DNA of 33,823 nt, taken from contig JASFMY010000072.1 of the NCBI GenBank assembly GCA_050117315.1, positions 1-33,823 on the forward strand, in the 5' to 3' direction. The position numbers and the translations under genes were made by a program. The stretch is from JANQIV01 sp050117315. Lineage in GTDB: Bacteria > Bacteroidota > Ignavibacteria > Ignavibacteriales > Melioribacteraceae. Numbering within the stretch: the first letter of the stretch is position 1; each line of letters starts with the position of its first letter. The notes below the pieces were generated by a model. That model searched no databases, had not been told where the DNA came from, and saw nothing but the letters and a program-made list of their open reading frames with translations. Of the stretch, positions 32,641 through 33,823 are shown piece after piece.

Positions 32641-33702
32641 ATGAAAAAACTAATGTTGTTTCTTTTGTTTGGACTAAACTTAAGCAATGCTCAGCCGTTA
32701 AATAATTGGCTGGAATTCGACGGCGTTGATGATTATGTGAGTTTGGGAAATTCATCTATACTAAAACCAACAACAGCATTAACGGTTGAACTATGGGCAT
32801 ATCATGCCGATTGGGCAAATTCAAATGATACGCGCTTCATTTCTAATACTAATTCCGGCGGTTATAATATTCAAATAGAGGAAGACATCCTCAGTTGTTT
32901 TGTTGAACTGGATGATGAATATCAGGAAATAGAAGTATCGGTTTCAACAATAACGGAAGGGTGGCATCATTTCGCAGTAACCTGTGATGGGCGATATACC
33001 AAATTTTATATTGACGGAGAACTACAAGGAACGCTGGATGCTGGTGGAAGTTATTCACTTACGTATGATTCTGATAACTGCACTTTCTTAGGTGCAGAAG
33101 CATGGGGGGGATGTGATGAAGTAAGAGGAGATTATTTTAATGGTGCATTGGATGATGTAAGGATTTGGAATGTTGCCAGAACCGAGCAGCAAATTCAAGA
33201 TAATATGGAAATTGAAATCGATGCTTCTACAACTGGTTTAGCAGGTTATTGGAAACTAAATGAAACTGAAGGTAACATTGCTTTAGATGAAAAAGGAAGT
33301 AATAACGGGACTCTGTTCAATATGAGCGATGAGGATTGGATAGCTATTATGGAGGAAACTTCGATTACTTTACCAAATGTTTCCAGTGGTTCAGCAGCCT
33401 GGGGAGATTATGATAATGATGGTGATTTGGATATTCTTTTAACTGGAGCTTGCTCTTCGGGTTATATTTCAGAAATCTATAAAAACAACGGCGATGGAAC
33501 TTTTAGTAATTCCGGAATTTCTTTAACCGGGGTATATCGAGGTTCGGTAGTCTGGGGAGATTATAATAATGACGGTGATTTGGATATTCTGCTAACAGGG
33601 GAGGACTCTGACTATAATGCTGTGTCAAAAATCTATAAAAATAATGGCGATGGAAGTTTTAGCGATTCCGGAATTTCTTTAATCGGGGTAAGATCCAGTT
33701 GA
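32641..33702 (+). CDS. LamG/VCBS-repeat surface protein, truncated
   Basis: A 353-residue coding stretch. A signal peptide (about 1-18, KKLMLFLLFGLNLSNAQ) is followed by a LamG/concanavalin-like lectin domain (about 22-235, FDGVDDYVSLGNS to GYWKLNETEG). Two VCBS/FG-GAP repeats come next, with Ca-binding loops GDYDNDGDLDILLTG (about 258-272) and GDYNNDGDLDILLTG (about 303-317). Such proteins normally carry many repeats and a T9SS sorting domain. Here the third repeat stops at VRSS, then TGA. The expected continuation (SVAWGDYDN-like) is absent and unrelated sequence begins at about 33700. So the gene looks interrupted by the mobile element starting there, and the product would be secreted to the periplasm but not sorted. 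Confidence 0.75.
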   Translation: MKKLMLFLLFGLNLSNAQPLNNWLEFDGVDDYVSLGNSSILKPTTALTVELWAYHADWANSNDTRFISNTNSGGYNIQIEEDILSCFVELDDEYQEIEVSVSTITEGWHHFAVTCDGRYTKFYIDGELQGTLDAGGSYSLTYDSDNCTFLGAEAWGGCDEVRGDYFNGALDDVRIWNVARTEQQIQDNMEIEIDASTTGLAGYWKLNETEGNIALDEKGSNNGTLFNMSDEDWIAIMEETSITLPNVSSGSAAWGDYDNDGDLDILLTGACSSGYISEIYKNNGDGTFSNSGISLTGVYRGSVVWGDYNNDGDLDILLTGEDSDYNAVSKIYKNNGDGSFSDSGISLIGVRSS

Positions 33703-33796
33703 ACGAAACCGCCAAAGCGGCAGCAGATGTTCTTTGACAAAATGAAAGAGTATTTTTTTATATTCTCTCATCACCAACAAAGAAAAAGGAGTAAAA
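33703..33796 (+). mobile_element. Left end of putative recombinase-encoding element
   Basis: Beyond the truncated VCBS gene is a small palindrome (CCGCcaaaGCGG, 33709-33720), then a leader with a promoter-like TTGACA and an AAAGGAG ribosome site for the partial recombinase gene. The abrupt change from VCBS repeat sequence at about 33700 marks the probable insertion junction. The right end is outside the window. Confidence 0.45.
33734..33764 (+). promoter_or_regulatory. Promoter for recombinase gene
   Basis: TTGACA at 33734-33739 and TATATT at 33759-33764 form a sigma-70-like promoter. The spacer is 19 bases, or 17 if TTTATA at 33757-33762 is used. It lies about 33 bases upstream of the ATG at 33797. 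Confidence 0.4.
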
Positions 33797-33823
33797 ATGG
33801 GAGAATTAAGAGAAAAAATGCTG
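33797..33823 (+). CDS. Start of probable tyrosine recombinase/integrase gene, partial
   Basis: Only nine codons (MGELREKML) are inside the window. They follow a good ribosome site (AAAAAGGAG, about six bases before the ATG). An N-terminus of the form MG-L-R-x-M is common at the start of integrase-family tyrosine recombinases found with IS91-like or other mobile units. The call rests on this short match and on the gene break just upstream, so it is tentative. Confidence 0.4.

Overview
The window looks like a chromosomal segment from an AT-rich, largely anaerobic member of the Bacteroidetes/Chlorobi/Ignavibacteria group, most plausibly Ignavibacteriota. This is inferred from a type IX secretion sorting domain of the 'NYPNPFNPTT' type, a CarboxypepD_reg/TonB-dependent receptor, a LamG/VCBS surface protein, TPR histidine kinases and a bS21 gene with an exceptionally strong Shine-Dalgarno sequence. 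No 16S rRNA is present, so the taxonomy is not proven.

Layout. 1-955 is non-coding and packed with short palindromic (REP-like) repeats. 956-9443 (minus strand) is an Hmu-type heme-uptake locus: a TonB-dependent receptor, a polytopic membrane protein, a MotA/TolQ/ExbB-like protein, a DUF2149 protein, and a large CobN/HmuS-like chelatase with a signal peptide and a C-terminal membrane anchor. 9722-10360 is a SAM methyltransferase. 10823-12144 is a translationally coupled pair: a ScdA/RIC-like hemerythrin protein followed by a LuxR-type regulator with a degenerate receiver. 12317-13903 is an AspT/YidE-type transporter with RCK_C domains. 14420-15571 is an alpha/beta-hydrolase (DUF6051-like). 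15698-18444 is the anaerobic ribonucleotide reductase operon nrdD-nrdG. 18671-21279 holds a cysteine-rich CWC protein and metE, preceded by a clear cobalamin riboswitch. 22222-23020 carries rpsU, secG and a tRNA with a CAU anticodon. 23345-25726 is a MacB/FtsX-type permease, preceded by a PadR-regulator remnant. 26025-26919 is a decayed region with a GLUG-motif remnant. On the plus strand, 26920-33700 has a beta-helix T9SS substrate, a TPR histidine kinase, a NarL-type response regulator, a lone receiver and a LamG/VCBS protein. The last is cut off at about 33700, next to the start of what looks like a tyrosine recombinase gene (33797 to the window end).

How it fits together. The Hmu-like locus suggests heme scavenging with removal of the metal by a periplasmic chelatase. 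Class III NrdD and the hemerythrin/LuxR pair point to life at low oxygen. MetE under B12-riboswitch control implies that the cell can obtain B12 and probably has another methionine synthase. The kinase/regulator cluster sits between two secreted surface proteins.

Repeats are a theme. At least four families of short inverted-repeat elements occupy the intergenic spaces: a TATAC-ended MITE in three copies, a GTCATTTCGA family in about five copies, a 146-bp element with 23-bp perfect terminal repeats, and REP-like palindromes. One MITE copy abuts a truncated padR, and a larger element appears to have broken the VCBS gene at the right edge.
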